Origin: Actinomycetota bacterium
GTDB taxonomy: Bacteria > Actinomycetota > Geothermincolia > Fen-727 > JAQURN01
Length of the DNA: 15,452 nucleotides
Assembly (NCBI GenBank): GCA_028715585.1
Contig: JAQURN010000014.1
Span: forward strand, 1 to 15,452
Reading direction: 5' to 3'
Shown here: positions 1 through 7,678 of the stretch, piece after piece
Layout of the letters: each line of letters starts with the position of its first letter
Position numbering within the stretch: position 1 is the stretch's first letter
Notes under the pieces: generated by a model
Databases searched by the model: none
The model's input: the letters and a program-made list of their open reading frames with translations, nothing else
What the model was told of the DNA's origin: nothing
Translations under genes and position numbers: made by a program

Positions 1-1854
1 GCGCGAACTCCTCTCATCATAAGCGGGGCGGTTACCGAGTCGGTCAAGTGGTATCGCCGCATTGCCCAGATAGCGAGACAACTCAAGAGAGATCAAGATT
101 ACGAGGTGGATGAAAAGTCTAGGACGATTGCGGTTACGGAAGAGGGAATAAGAAGAGTCGAGCAGATACTCGGGATTGACAATCTTTACGACGATGTAAG
201 CTCGAACCTAGCTCACCACCTGGAGGTGGCTCTCAAGGCAAAGGAATTGTTCTCAAATGAGGTGGACTACATAATCAAGGATGGCGAGGTGGTGATAGTA
301 GATGAGTTCACCGGCAGATTGATGTTCGGCAGGCGATACTCGGAGGGGATACACCAAGCCATCGAGGCGAAGGAAGGCGTGAGGATAAAGGAGGAAAACC
401 AGACACTTGCGACCATAACCTTCCAGAACTATTTTAGGATGTATGAGAAGCTTGCTGGTATGACCGGTACGGCGGCAACGGAGGCCGACGAGTTCAGGCA
501 AACCTACGAGCTCGAGACGGTGGTGATTCCCACCAACGAGCCGATGATAAGAGATGATTTGGGGGATTTGATATACAAGTCTGAAAAGGCAAAGTTTGAG
601 GCGGTAGTCGAGGATATATGCGAGTGTTATGAAAGAGGCCAGCCCGTCTTGGTAGGGACGGTTTCCATCGAGAAATCCGAGAGACTTTCAAAGATGCTCA
701 CCAAGAGGGGAATTCCTCACCAGGTTCTAAATGCCAAGTATCATGAAAAAGAAGCCGAAATAGTCGCCAGAGCCGGAGAGAAACACGCCGTCACTATTGC
801 TACTAACATGGCTGGAAGAGGAACGGACATAAAACTCGAAGAGGGCGTTGCCGAGTTGGGCGGGCTCAAGGTAGTAGGAACGGAAAGACATGAGGCAAGA
901 AGAATTGACAACCAGTTGCGAGGCCGCTCTGGGCGGCAGGGCGACCCAGGGCAGTCGCGTTTCTATCTCTCTTTAGAAGACGACCTCATGCGGCGATTTG
1001 CGCCCGATACGCTTGGGAACATAATGGAAAGATTTCATTTCCCTGACGATCTTCCCATAGAGCACCGCTTTGTTACGAAGGCGATAGAGTCGGCTCAGAA
1101 ACGAGTCGAGGCTCAGAATTTCGAGATAAGGAAGAATCTCCTCAAGTACGATGATGTAATGAACAAGCAGAGAGAAGTTGTATATCAAGAGAGAAACAAG
1201 CTTCTCGAAGGTGGAAGCTTCGAGGACGTCGCGCTGGAATGGATAGAGGAGACGATTCGCCGAGCCGTAGAATCCTTTACCAACCCCGATATTTTTCCAG
1301 AGGAATGGGACTTGGATGGTTTGTTCACGTATATTTCTCAGATTTTTCCACCCAGCTTTGACAAAGAAGACTTGAACATCGAAGCACTCGACCAGGAATC
1401 CCTAGCCGAAGAGCTAATTGACGATGCCCTATCCTTTTACCGCCAGCGAGGTGAGGAGCTCGGAAGCGAGAAAATGAGAGAGCTTGAACGTCTAGTAATG
1501 CTTGAAATCATTGACAACCGTTGGAGGGAGCACCTTTATGAGCTCGACTACTTGAGGGAAGGAATAGGCTTAAGGGGGATAGCAGGGAAAGACCCATTGG
1601 TCGCGTATCAACTCGAGGCATACGAGATGTTCGAGCAGATGACGGAAAGCATCAGGGAAGATTTTACCCGCTATATTTTCCATGCCCAGCGGGTGGAAGC
1701 CGAAAAGAGCAAGACGCCGCTCAAGGTTATTGAATCATCCTCTAAAAAGAGCCCGAGTCCGAGTCCGAGTCATACCAGCAAGGTTGGCAGAAATGACCCT
1801 TGTCCATGCGGAAGTGGAAAAAAGTACAAGAAATGTTGCGGGGCGAATGCGTGA
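1..1854 (+). CDS. secA: SecA preprotein translocase ATPase, 5'-truncated by window edge
   Basis: SecA is the cytoplasmic ATPase motor that drives secretory preproteins through the SecYEG channel. The open frame runs from base 1 (visible start ARTPLIISG, which lies about 220 residues into E. coli SecA), so the first nucleotide-binding half with Walker A and B lies outside the window; 617 residues are visible. Seen in order are the preprotein-crosslinking region, the VDEFTGRL and GRRYSEGIHQAIEAKE motifs, the QTLATITFQNYFRMYEKLAGMTGTA stretch, the second motor domain with NMAGRGTDI and QLRGRSGRQGDPG, the helical scaffold/wing, a Ser-Pro linker, and a C-terminal SEC-C zinc motif (C601, C603, C612, C613 in visible numbering; CPCGSGKKYKKCC). 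The zinc tail implies the SecB- or ribosome-interacting type of C-terminus. It stops with TGA 27 bases before the prfB start, so the two are probably co-transcribed. Identity is certain; only the N-terminus is missing. Confidence 0.98.
   Translation, partial: ARTPLIISGAVTESVKWYRRIAQIARQLKRDQDYEVDEKSRTIAVTEEGIRRVEQILGIDNLYDDVSSNLAHHLEVALKAKELFSNEVDYIIKDGEVVIVDEFTGRLMFGRRYSEGIHQAIEAKEGVRIKEENQTLATITFQNYFRMYEKLAGMTGTAATEADEFRQTYELETVVIPTNEPMIRDDLGDLIYKSEKAKFEAVVEDICECYERGQPVLVGTVSIEKSERLSKMLTKRGIPHQVLNAKYHEKEAEIVARAGEKHAVTIATNMAGRGTDIKLEEGVAELGGLKVVGTERHEARRIDNQLRGRSGRQGDPGQSRFYLSLEDDLMRRFAPDTLGNIMERFHFPDDLPIEHRFVTKAIESAQKRVEAQNFEIRKNLLKYDDVMNKQREVVYQERNKLLEGGSFEDVALEWIEETIRRAVESFTNPDIFPEEWDLDGLFTYISQIFPPSFDKEDLNIEALDQESLAEELIDDALSFYRQRGEELGSEKMRELERLVMLEIIDNRWREHLYELDYLREGIGLRGIAGKDPLVAYQLEAYEMFEQMTESIREDFTRYIFHAQRVEAEKSKTPLKVIESSSKKSPSPSPSHTSKVGRNDPCPCGSGKKYKKCCGANA
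1753..1770 (+). repeat. Three perfect CCGAGT hexamer copies in the SecA C-terminal linker
   Basis: Three head-to-tail CCGAGT units encode a short alternating Pro-Ser run in the linker between the SecA helical core and the zinc tail. The linker is normally poorly conserved and flexible, so copy number could vary without changing the reading frame. Confidence 0.8.
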
Positions 1855-1881
1855 GCTCGCTAGGTAAGGAGAGAAAAAACC

Positions 1882-2992
1882 ATGGTAACGGATTTTAGTA
1901 AGGAGATAGCTTCGAGGCTTGAGGCTCTTGAAAAAATAGGTGATTACCTTTGAAGTAGAAAATTCGCGCCGGGAGCTAGAAAAGCTCCGCCAAGAGGCAA
2001 GCGCCCCTGACCTCTGGAATGACCAAAAGAGAGCCAGTGAAACCATGGCTCTTCTCTCATATCTCGAAGAGTTGGTTTCCACTTACGATTCGTTTCTCCA
2101 AAGAGTATCTGAGCTCGAGGACATGAACGCTCTTAGCCTCGAGGAAAACGATCCCTCGTTCGAAGAAGAGATCGTCCATGCGCTCGATGAACTGGACAAA
2201 AGGATTGATTCTATAGAGTCCAGGGCGCTTCTGGGTGGGGAACTCGATGCCAAGAACGCTATCGTTTCGATTCATCCCGGTGCCGGTGGGCTGGAATCTC
2301 AGGATTGGGCGGGGATGCTTCTCCGGATGTATATCAGGTGGTGTGAAAGAGTTGGATTTGCCTTCGATTTGAACGATGTGCAGCCGGGGGAGGGAGAGGG
2401 CATCAAAAGCGCGACTTTTACCGTAAAAGGAAAAAACGCTTTTGGGCTTCTTTCTTGTGAGAAGGGGGTTCACAGGTTGGTGAGAATATCTCCCTTTGAC
2501 TTCTCGAATAGGCGACATACCTCTTTTGCTTCGGTCGATGTTATCCCGGAGATAGATGAGGAATTGCAAATCGATATTGATCCGAAAGACTTGAGGATAG
2601 ACACTTACCATTCTTCCGGCGCGGGTGGACAGCACGTAAACGTCACGGATTCAGCGGTTCGCATCACTCATATACCGACCGGCATTGTAGTTCAGTGCCA
2701 GAACGAAAGGTCGCAGGCGAATAATAAGGCGGTTGCCATGAAGATACTAAAATCGCGCTTGTTTGACCTCGAGGCGCGCAAGAGGGAGGAAGAGATCCAG
2801 ACTGCCAGGGGACCGAGAAAAGATATAGCATGGGGAAATCAGATACGTTCCTATGTTTTCTATCCATACCAACTAGTCAAGGACCACCGCACTGGAGTCG
2901 AAGTGGGCGATGTCCAATCTGTCATGGATGGGGAGATTGACAAGTTCATCGAGGAAGGGCTTCGCTGGAAGAAGAAGCAAGCACAAGATTAA
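1882..2992 (+). CDS. prfB: Peptide chain release factor 2, expressed through a programmed +1 frameshift
   Basis: RF2 recognises UGA and UAA stop codons and triggers peptide release. Translation begins at ATG 1882, preceded by TAAGGAG (1865-1871, 10-base spacing). It reads 23 codons (MVTDFSKEIASRLEALEKIGDYL), meets TGA at 1951-1953, and must slip +1 on CTT (1948-1950) to continue at GAA 1952. The joined product is 369 residues, against 365 in E. coli. The stop-codon selector SPF lies at residues 203-205 and the catalytic GGQ at 248-250, two residues before their E. coli positions, which supports the frameshift model. The residue two before the SGAGGQ glycine pair region is Ser where E. coli K-12 has its peculiar Thr246. 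A GTG at 1940 is in frame with the body, but it has no well-placed ribosome binding site and would lose part of helix 1, so it is not the start. Annotation without the shift would give a truncated protein. Confidence 0.96.
1938..1953 (+). promoter_or_regulatory. prfB: prfB programmed +1 frameshift site with Shine-Dalgarno-like stimulator
   Basis: The slip codon CTT followed by TGA is seen directly (1948-1953), preceded by a Tyr codon as in E. coli. AGGTGAT (1938-1944) can pair with seven bases of the usual 16S 3' end. It corresponds to the 3' part of the full Shine-Dalgarno complement rather than to the AGGAGG core, so the register to CTT differs from the classic AGGGGG-TAT-CTT-TGA. Known role: low RF2 leaves UGA unread and raises slippage, giving autoregulation. 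Confidence 0.9.
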
Positions 2993-3054
2993 AATAGGGG
3001 TACCCGATTTTCACACCTCCTGCTTTCCCGAGTGATTTGCGCCAATTGCCACCC

Positions 3055-3083
3055 TTGAAAAATTTGCTTGAATTGCTTATAAT
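3055..3083 (+). promoter_or_regulatory. Housekeeping-type promoter ahead of comM
   Basis: A -35 box TTGAAA (3055-3060) and a perfect -10 box TATAAT (3078-3083) are separated by exactly 17 bases. Transcription would start near 3090, leaving a leader of about 29 bases before the comM ATG. It would serve comM, dprA, xerC and the sigma factor, which follow on the same strand without a convincing terminator. Confidence 0.8.
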
Positions 3084-3100
3084 TTGCTTGCAATGCTTTG
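3061..3100 (+). repeat. Tandem near-10-bp repeats overlapping the comM promoter
   Basis: Two identical 10-mers AATTTGCTTG (3061-3070 and 3081-3090) sit 20 bases apart. Related units AATTGCTTAT (3071-3080) and CAATGCTTTG (3091-3100) fill the alternate positions. They cover the promoter spacer, the -10 box and the predicted start site, so a protein bound there could act as an operator. Function is inferred. Confidence 0.6.
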
Positions 3101-3118
3101 GACATCGTGAGGTTCTTG

Positions 3119-4651
3119 ATGCTTGCAAGTGTAAATGGAGCTGCTCTTCTGGGAATAGATTCTTATTCCGTGGAGGTCGAGGTTGATATTGCCAGTGGTT
3201 TGCCCGCGGTTGAAATCGTAGGTCTTCCCGACCCGGCGGTGCGAGAGTCGCGAGTTCGCGTCAAGTCGGCAATCAGAAGTTCGTGTTTTGAGTTTCCTAA
3301 CGCCAGAATTCATGTAAACCTGGCCCCCGCTCACCTGAAAAAGGAAGGTCCCTCTTTTGACCTTCCCATCGCGCTGGCTATTCTCCAAGCAAGCGGGCAG
3401 CTCAATTGCACCCTTCCTTCTAATTTTATCTCAGTGGGAGAGCTGGCTCTCGATGGCTCAATCAGAAAGGTTGCTGGCGCTATTTCAATAGCGATGGGCG
3501 CGAAGGAAAGAGGGGCACCTTTTTTGATTGTGCCCGAAGAAGATTCGAGTGAAGCCGCCCTGGTGGAAGGTCTAGATGTTTATGGAATCTCGAGCTTGCG
3601 GGAAGCCGCTCTTTTTCTCGAGGGTTCGATAAGCATTTCTCTAGCTAGGAGCCGGTTTGACGTAGAAAAACTCCTGGGCGAGAACCATCTTCCCGACCTC
3701 GCCGATGTGAGAGGGCAGGAGCCCGCGAAAAGAGCTCTGGAGATAGCCGCTGCTGGCGGGCACAACTTGATGATGGTTGGCCCTCCCGGTTCAGGCAAGA
3801 CGATGCTTGCCAGAAGGCTTCCTGGTATCCTTCCTCCACTTCTTTTGGAAGAGGCGCTCGAGGTTACCCGCATATACAGCTCGGCGGGGCTTCTTGCTTC
3901 TGGGAGCCCCATTGTGACCAGAAGGCCATTTCGTGCTCCCCATTACTCAGCGACTCCAGCCGGGCTCATTGGGGGTGGTACCCCTATTCCAAAGCCAGGC
4001 GAAGCCTCCCTGGCTCACAACGGGGTTTTGTACCTCGACGAGATTGCTCTCTATCCCAGAAATAGTCTGGAATCCTTGAGAGGCCCACTTGAAGACCATT
4101 TCATTACTTTGGTCAGAGCCAATAGTTCTATTAGCTACCCCGCCAGGTTTACCCTCGTTGCCTCTATGAATCCCTGTCCGTGTGGTTATCTTGGAGATAG
4201 CTTGCGTGAATGCAAGTGTTCGGTAGGAGAGATTAAAAGGTATCTTGCCAGAATATCTGGACCCTTGATGGATAGAATCGACTTGCAGGTACGGGTGCCA
4301 CGTCTGACGGGCAGGCAGATGCATTCCAGAAGCAGGGGCGAAAGTTCCAGAGTAGTAAGAGAAAGAACAATCGCGGCTCAGAGGAGGCAAAAAGAGAGGC
4401 TTTCCACCGGATCATTTTGCCTGAACGCCGATATGGACCAGCGGATGCTCGCTGAGTTTGCGAGCCTGACTCCCGAGGCGAAGAGGTTTATGGAACTGGC
4501 GGTAGAAAAATTTGGGCTTACGGCACGGTCGCACGACAAAATTGTGAAGGTTGCCCGAACGATAGCGGACCTAGAGGAGAAAGACGTTTTAGATGTCAGA
4601 CATCTTGCCGAGGCGGTTCAATACAGGTTTCTTGACAGGTCGATTATTTGA
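3119..4651 (+). CDS. comM: ComM/YifB-family Mg-chelatase-like AAA+ ATPase
   Basis: ComM is a hexameric helicase that promotes branch migration when incoming single-stranded DNA is integrated during natural transformation; homologues are also widespread in non-competent bacteria. The protein has 510 residues, the usual family length. It opens with the typical MLASVNGAALLGIDSYSVEV and an N-terminal Lon-protease-like fold (about 1-170). The AAA+ domain follows with Walker A GPPGSGKT (from residue 221) and Walker B LYLDE (D307, E308), then the family's cysteine signature MNPCPC...CKC (C353, C355, C365, C367), and finally the Mg_chelatase_C helical domain. I chose ATG 3119 because GAGG (3109-3112) sits 6 bases upstream and the start matches the family; an upstream in-frame TTG at 3098 would add seven residues. 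It lies directly behind a strong promoter and 28 bases before dprA, its functional partner in transformation. Confidence 0.95.
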   Translation: MLASVNGAALLGIDSYSVEVEVDIASGLPAVEIVGLPDPAVRESRVRVKSAIRSSCFEFPNARIHVNLAPAHLKKEGPSFDLPIALAILQASGQLNCTLPSNFISVGELALDGSIRKVAGAISIAMGAKERGAPFLIVPEEDSSEAALVEGLDVYGISSLREAALFLEGSISISLARSRFDVEKLLGENHLPDLADVRGQEPAKRALEIAAAGGHNLMMVGPPGSGKTMLARRLPGILPPLLLEEALEVTRIYSSAGLLASGSPIVTRRPFRAPHYSATPAGLIGGGTPIPKPGEASLAHNGVLYLDEIALYPRNSLESLRGPLEDHFITLVRANSSISYPARFTLVASMNPCPCGYLGDSLRECKCSVGEIKRYLARISGPLMDRIDLQVRVPRLTGRQMHSRSRGESSRVVRERTIAAQRRQKERLSTGSFCLNADMDQRMLAEFASLTPEAKRFMELAVEKFGLTARSHDKIVKVARTIADLEEKDVLDVRHLAEAVQYRFLDRSII

Positions 4652-4679
4652 CCTCACGGGCGGTTTGCGGTGAGGCATA

Positions 4680-5780
4680 ATGAATCCTGATTTCCTGAGG
4701 CAAAAAGCGGAGATTGCCCTCTTGATGTCTCTTCCGTTTTTGGTTGAGCGCCGTCTTTCCTCGCTTCTCGATACTTTTGGCTCTCCCAGGAATGTGATTG
4801 AGGCGATTCGCTCCCCGGGCGCTATCCCCGGCACAGATGAGAACCTGCTTGTTACCTGGAAAGCAATCTTGGATGAGCGAAGGCCCAAGGAATACCTGAA
4901 ATTTCTAGAGAAAATAGGGATAAAAATTTTGCTCAAAGGGGAAGAAAGCTATCCGCCGATGCTTGGCGACATAACTTTTCCCCCAGTTGGGCTTTTCTAC
5001 AGGGGAAAGCTTCCCTCCCACGGGGTGCCCACGATTGCGATTGTTGGCTCCAGGAAAGCCACTTCTTACGGGACGCTTGTGTCTGAAAAGATTGCCGCCC
5101 GTCTCGCCCGCGAGGGGGTAAACGTGGTCAGCGGGCTAGCTTATGGCATTGATTCCGCTGCTCACAAAGGCGCCTTGAGCGTTGGAGGCTTTACTACCGC
5201 GGTGCTTGGATGTGGGCTTGATGTCGTTTATCCTCCAGGCAACAGGGAGCTATTCTCTCTCATTGAAAAGAACGGCTGTATTTTCAGTGAGTATCCACCG
5301 GCTGGAAAGCCGGAAAAGTTTCATTTTCCCCAGCGGAACAGGATAATTGCTGGCATGTCTTCGGTCGTGGTAGTGGTCGAGGCTTCCAGCTCGAGCGGAG
5401 CCCTCATCACCGCGGATATTGCCCTCAATGAGGGTCGAGAGGTGATGGCGGTTCCCGGCTGTATATTTTCCCCCAACAGTTGGGGTACTAACTCTCTCAT
5501 TAGAAGTGGCGCTCTGCCGGTTACCGGGGTTGAGGATGTGCTTGAGGTACTCGGAGTGCCCCCCCAAAACCATAGCGGCTTGCACGTAACTTCTTCCCAG
5601 AACCTTTCCAGGAACGAAAGAAAGATAATAGAAGCACTCTCGGGCGACTTTCTCGACCCCGAAGAGATTTCAGCTGGGTGCTCTCTCGATACCCAGGAGG
5701 TCATGAGCGACCTTGCAAGGCTGGAACTCGAAGGCCTCGTCAGAAGAGGGCTCGATGGCAAATATCACGCGGCTCGGTAG
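4680..5780 (+). CDS. dprA: DNA-processing protein DprA (Smf)
   Basis: DprA binds incoming single-stranded DNA during natural transformation, shields it and loads RecA. The 366-residue protein shows an N-terminal helical, SAM-like region (about 1-75). The Rossmann-like core follows, with GSR at 123-125, SGLAYGID at 151-158, the PPGN motif at 185-188, FPQRNRIIAG at 216-225 and the SSSSGALITA stretch near 236-245. A C-terminal winged-helix domain (about 311-366) ends in EGLVRRGLDGKYHAAR. The ATG follows comM by 28 bases with GGTGAGG just upstream. The comM-dprA pairing suggests one transcript for DNA uptake and recombination, but no uptake-machinery gene (comEA, comEC, pilus) lies in the window, so competence itself is not shown. 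Confidence 0.96.
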   Translation: MNPDFLRQKAEIALLMSLPFLVERRLSSLLDTFGSPRNVIEAIRSPGAIPGTDENLLVTWKAILDERRPKEYLKFLEKIGIKILLKGEESYPPMLGDITFPPVGLFYRGKLPSHGVPTIAIVGSRKATSYGTLVSEKIAARLAREGVNVVSGLAYGIDSAAHKGALSVGGFTTAVLGCGLDVVYPPGNRELFSLIEKNGCIFSEYPPAGKPEKFHFPQRNRIIAGMSSVVVVVEASSSSGALITADIALNEGREVMAVPGCIFSPNSWGTNSLIRSGALPVTGVEDVLEVLGVPPQNHSGLHVTSSQNLSRNERKIIEALSGDFLDPEEISAGCSLDTQEVMSDLARLELEGLVRRGLDGKYHAAR

Positions 5781-5870
5781 TTTGCGGTTTCCCTCTATAA
5801 AGCAAGGGTTTTCAAGGAAAGAATAGCTCTCCAGTTAATTATTATTTATAAGGTAATTTGCGCATAAGGC

Positions 5871-5876
5871 GAGGTG
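5871..5876 (+). promoter_or_regulatory. Ribosome binding site that favours the TTG 5882 start of xerC
   Basis: GAGGTG ends 5 bases before TTG 5882. The alternative upstream TTG at 5858 has only AAGG four bases before it, so the downstream start is preferred. Confidence 0.5.
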
Positions 5877-5881
5877 CGGTT

Positions 5882-6775
5882 TTGACTGGAAAAGAGCTCG
5901 ATGATTTTTTTGAATACCTGGCACGCGTAAGGGGGCTTTCTGAAAATACGATACGAGCTTACAGGGTTGACCTCGACCATTTCATGCGCTTTCTTGACCA
6001 TGCGGAAGTTGACCTCACATCGGTAGATCACCGCCTTTTGAGGAGCTTTCTTGCCAATCAGAAGGCAAGGGGTTATTCCAGGGGGACGGTTGCCCGTAGA
6101 TGTGCTTGTCTCCGGTCGTTTTTTCGCTATCTGGAGGAGACGGGTGCCCTTGCCTCCAATCCCGCTTCCACCCTTTCCTTTAACTTGAAAGGAAGAAAGC
6201 TTCCTAGAGTGTTGAGCGAGTTCGAGGCGCAAATTTTGGCTGACAATGCCGGAAAAGGTTCCAAGACGCCCTCGAGAGACCGCGCTATAATAGAGATGCT
6301 TTATGGTACCGGCATCCGAGTCGGTGAGCTTTGTGCCTTGTGCTTGAGAGACATCCGTTTGGGCGAATCCGCAATCAGAGTCCTTGGAAAAGGAGGGGTA
6401 GAGAGAACTGTAGTCATGGGAAATTACGCGAAAGAGGCGCTTGAGAATTATATCGAGAGCGAAAGGGGCAAGCTAGCCAGAGGAGGGAATTACCACGGCG
6501 ACATTGTTTTTCTGGGTGTGCGAGGAAAGCCAATAAACCCAAGGGAAGTAAGAAGGGTCTTAGAGAGAGAGTCCATCTTACTTGGCGGTTCTAAAATTTC
6601 GAGCCCCCATGTGCTCAGACACACTTTTGCCACCCATATGATTGCCAGGGGGGCAGACTTGAGGTCGGTGCAGGAGATGCTTGGACATCGCAATGTCGCC
6701 ACTACTCAGATTTATACGCATCTGGACAGTGAGGCGGTAAAGAGAGCATATGGAAAGAGCCACCCTCGTGCTTGA
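5882..6775 (+). CDS. xerC: Tyrosine site-specific recombinase XerC (XerC/XerD family)
   Basis: Xer recombinases resolve chromosome dimers at dif during cell division. From TTG 5882 the protein is 297 residues, close to the 298 of E. coli XerC. The N-terminal SAM-like DNA-binding domain is visible (FFEYLARVRGLSENTIRAY, then RGTVARRCACLRSFFRYL). The catalytic domain has the full set of residues: R146 (GTGIRVGEL), K170 (GKGG), H243 and R246 (SPHVLRHTF), H269 (LGHRN) and nucleophile Y278 (TQIYTH). TTG 5858 would add eight residues. It follows dprA by about 100 bases, an AT-rich stretch (5834-5852) in which I find no convincing promoter pair, and precedes the sigma gene by 12 bases. XerC rather than XerD is inferred mainly from this genomic position; a single Xer protein is also possible. 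Confidence 0.9.
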   Translation: MTGKELDDFFEYLARVRGLSENTIRAYRVDLDHFMRFLDHAEVDLTSVDHRLLRSFLANQKARGYSRGTVARRCACLRSFFRYLEETGALASNPASTLSFNLKGRKLPRVLSEFEAQILADNAGKGSKTPSRDRAIIEMLYGTGIRVGELCALCLRDIRLGESAIRVLGKGGVERTVVMGNYAKEALENYIESERGKLARGGNYHGDIVFLGVRGKPINPREVRRVLERESILLGGSKISSPHVLRHTFATHMIARGADLRSVQEMLGHRNVATTQIYTHLDSEAVKRAYGKSHPRA

Positions 6776-6787
6776 AGGAAGAATCAC

Positions 6788-7633
6788 TTGGTAGCGCGAC
6801 CTAGACCAAATCGTACGTTTTTGAAGAAAGAACTATCTGCCGATGAGGCATCTTTTGAAATACCTGATTCCGAAATCCCCATAGATATTTTCTGGAAGGA
6901 TTTCCACAAGAACCGGTCCAGCCACTCCCGTGAAAAGTTGATACTTTACTATGCTCCTCTTGTGAAGTACGTGGCTCACAGGGTAGGGTCGGGACTTCCC
7001 TCTTTTGTCCAACTAGAAGACCTGGTGAGCTATGGTATCTTCGGGCTCATGGACGCGATTGAAAAATACAATCCCGCCAGGGGCATAAAATTCGAGACAT
7101 ACGCGATTGCAAGGATAAAAGGCGCGATAATAGACGAGCTGCGCTTGGATGACTGGGTGCCGCGCTCTATAAGGCAAAAAGCAAAACAAGTCGAGAAAGC
7201 TTATAGAGAACTCGAAGAAAAGCTTTCCCGTGTTCCCACTGACAGTGAGGTGGCAAGCCACCTTGACGTGTCTCACGCAGACTATCTCAAGCTTATTGAA
7301 AGCTTATCTCCTATTTCAATTGTGGCGCTCGATGAACTCTGGACTGGCAGCGATGAAAAACCCGTGGGAATCTCCGTTGCCGACAAGGTTGAGGATTATA
7401 GAGCGGTAGAGCCTGAAAAAAACGTGGAGCTCGAGGAGATAAAGGAAAGCTTAGCCGATGCCATTGATAAGCTTCCCAAGAGAGAACGGCTTATTATCAG
7501 CCTTTACTACTATGAGGGCTTGACGATGAGAGAGATAGGCGAGGTACTGGGTGTTAGCGAGTCGAGAGTATGCCAAATTCACACCAGGGCCGTGTTGAGG
7601 CTCAGCTCGAGGCTAAAACCTTTTTCCTCTTGA
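6788..7633 (+). CDS. whiG: RNA polymerase sigma factor of the FliA/WhiG (sigma-28) group
   Basis: This alternative sigma factor would direct RNA polymerase to motility genes (FliA) or, in Actinomycetota, to sporulation genes (WhiG). It has 281 residues. Region 2 (about 48-120) contains LVSYGIFGLMDAIEKYNP and GIKFETYAIARIKGAIIDELR. Region 3 starts with the group's typical DDWVPRSIRQKAK (121-133). Region 4 (about 220-275) carries the helix-turn-helix LTMREIGEVLGVSESRVCQIHTRA. TTG 6788 is chosen because AAGGAAG (6775-6781) sits 6 bases before it; this ribosome binding site overlaps the xerC stop, implying co-translation. The first ~45 residues are a poorly conserved leader. No FlgM- or RsiG-like anti-sigma gene and no flagellar gene is in the window, so the regulon is unknown; the symbol reflects the actinobacterial neighbourhood. 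Confidence 0.88.
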   Translation: MVARPRPNRTFLKKELSADEASFEIPDSEIPIDIFWKDFHKNRSSHSREKLILYYAPLVKYVAHRVGSGLPSFVQLEDLVSYGIFGLMDAIEKYNPARGIKFETYAIARIKGAIIDELRLDDWVPRSIRQKAKQVEKAYRELEEKLSRVPTDSEVASHLDVSHADYLKLIESLSPISIVALDELWTGSDEKPVGISVADKVEDYRAVEPEKNVELEEIKESLADAIDKLPKRERLIISLYYYEGLTMREIGEVLGVSESRVCQIHTRAVLRLSSRLKPFSS

Positions 7634-7667
7634 TTTTTTACCCCAAGCAGTGAGCCGCCGTAACCGT

Positions 7668-7673
7668 TATAAT
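7668..7673 (+). promoter_or_regulatory. -10 element of a probable rpsB operon promoter
   Basis: A perfect TATAAT lies 117 bases before the rpsB ATG. There is no good -35 hexamer at 16-18 base spacing (the region reads CCCCAAGCAGT), so the promoter may be activator-dependent or use upstream contacts. Start of transcription would be near 7680. Confidence 0.55.
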
Positions 7674-7678
7674 AAATC

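Noticed and set aside
1940..1942. GTG as an independent in-frame start for RF2
   Set aside because: No ribosome binding site at usable spacing, and the upstream ATG with strong site plus CTT-TGA recoding site explains the gene fully.
2997..3005. Palindrome GGGTACCC just after prfB as a terminator
   Set aside because: A perfect palindrome with no loop, and no adjacent T-run long enough.
5781..5857. Promoter for xerC in the AT-rich dprA-xerC gap
   Set aside because: TATAAA (5796-5801) and TATAAG (5847-5852) resemble -10 boxes, but neither has a -35-like hexamer at 16-18 base spacing.
7609..7639. Possible terminator after the sigma gene (GAGG...CCTC then a T-run)
   Set aside because: Only four base pairs with a 13-base loop, and the T-run begins four bases after the stem; too weak to call.
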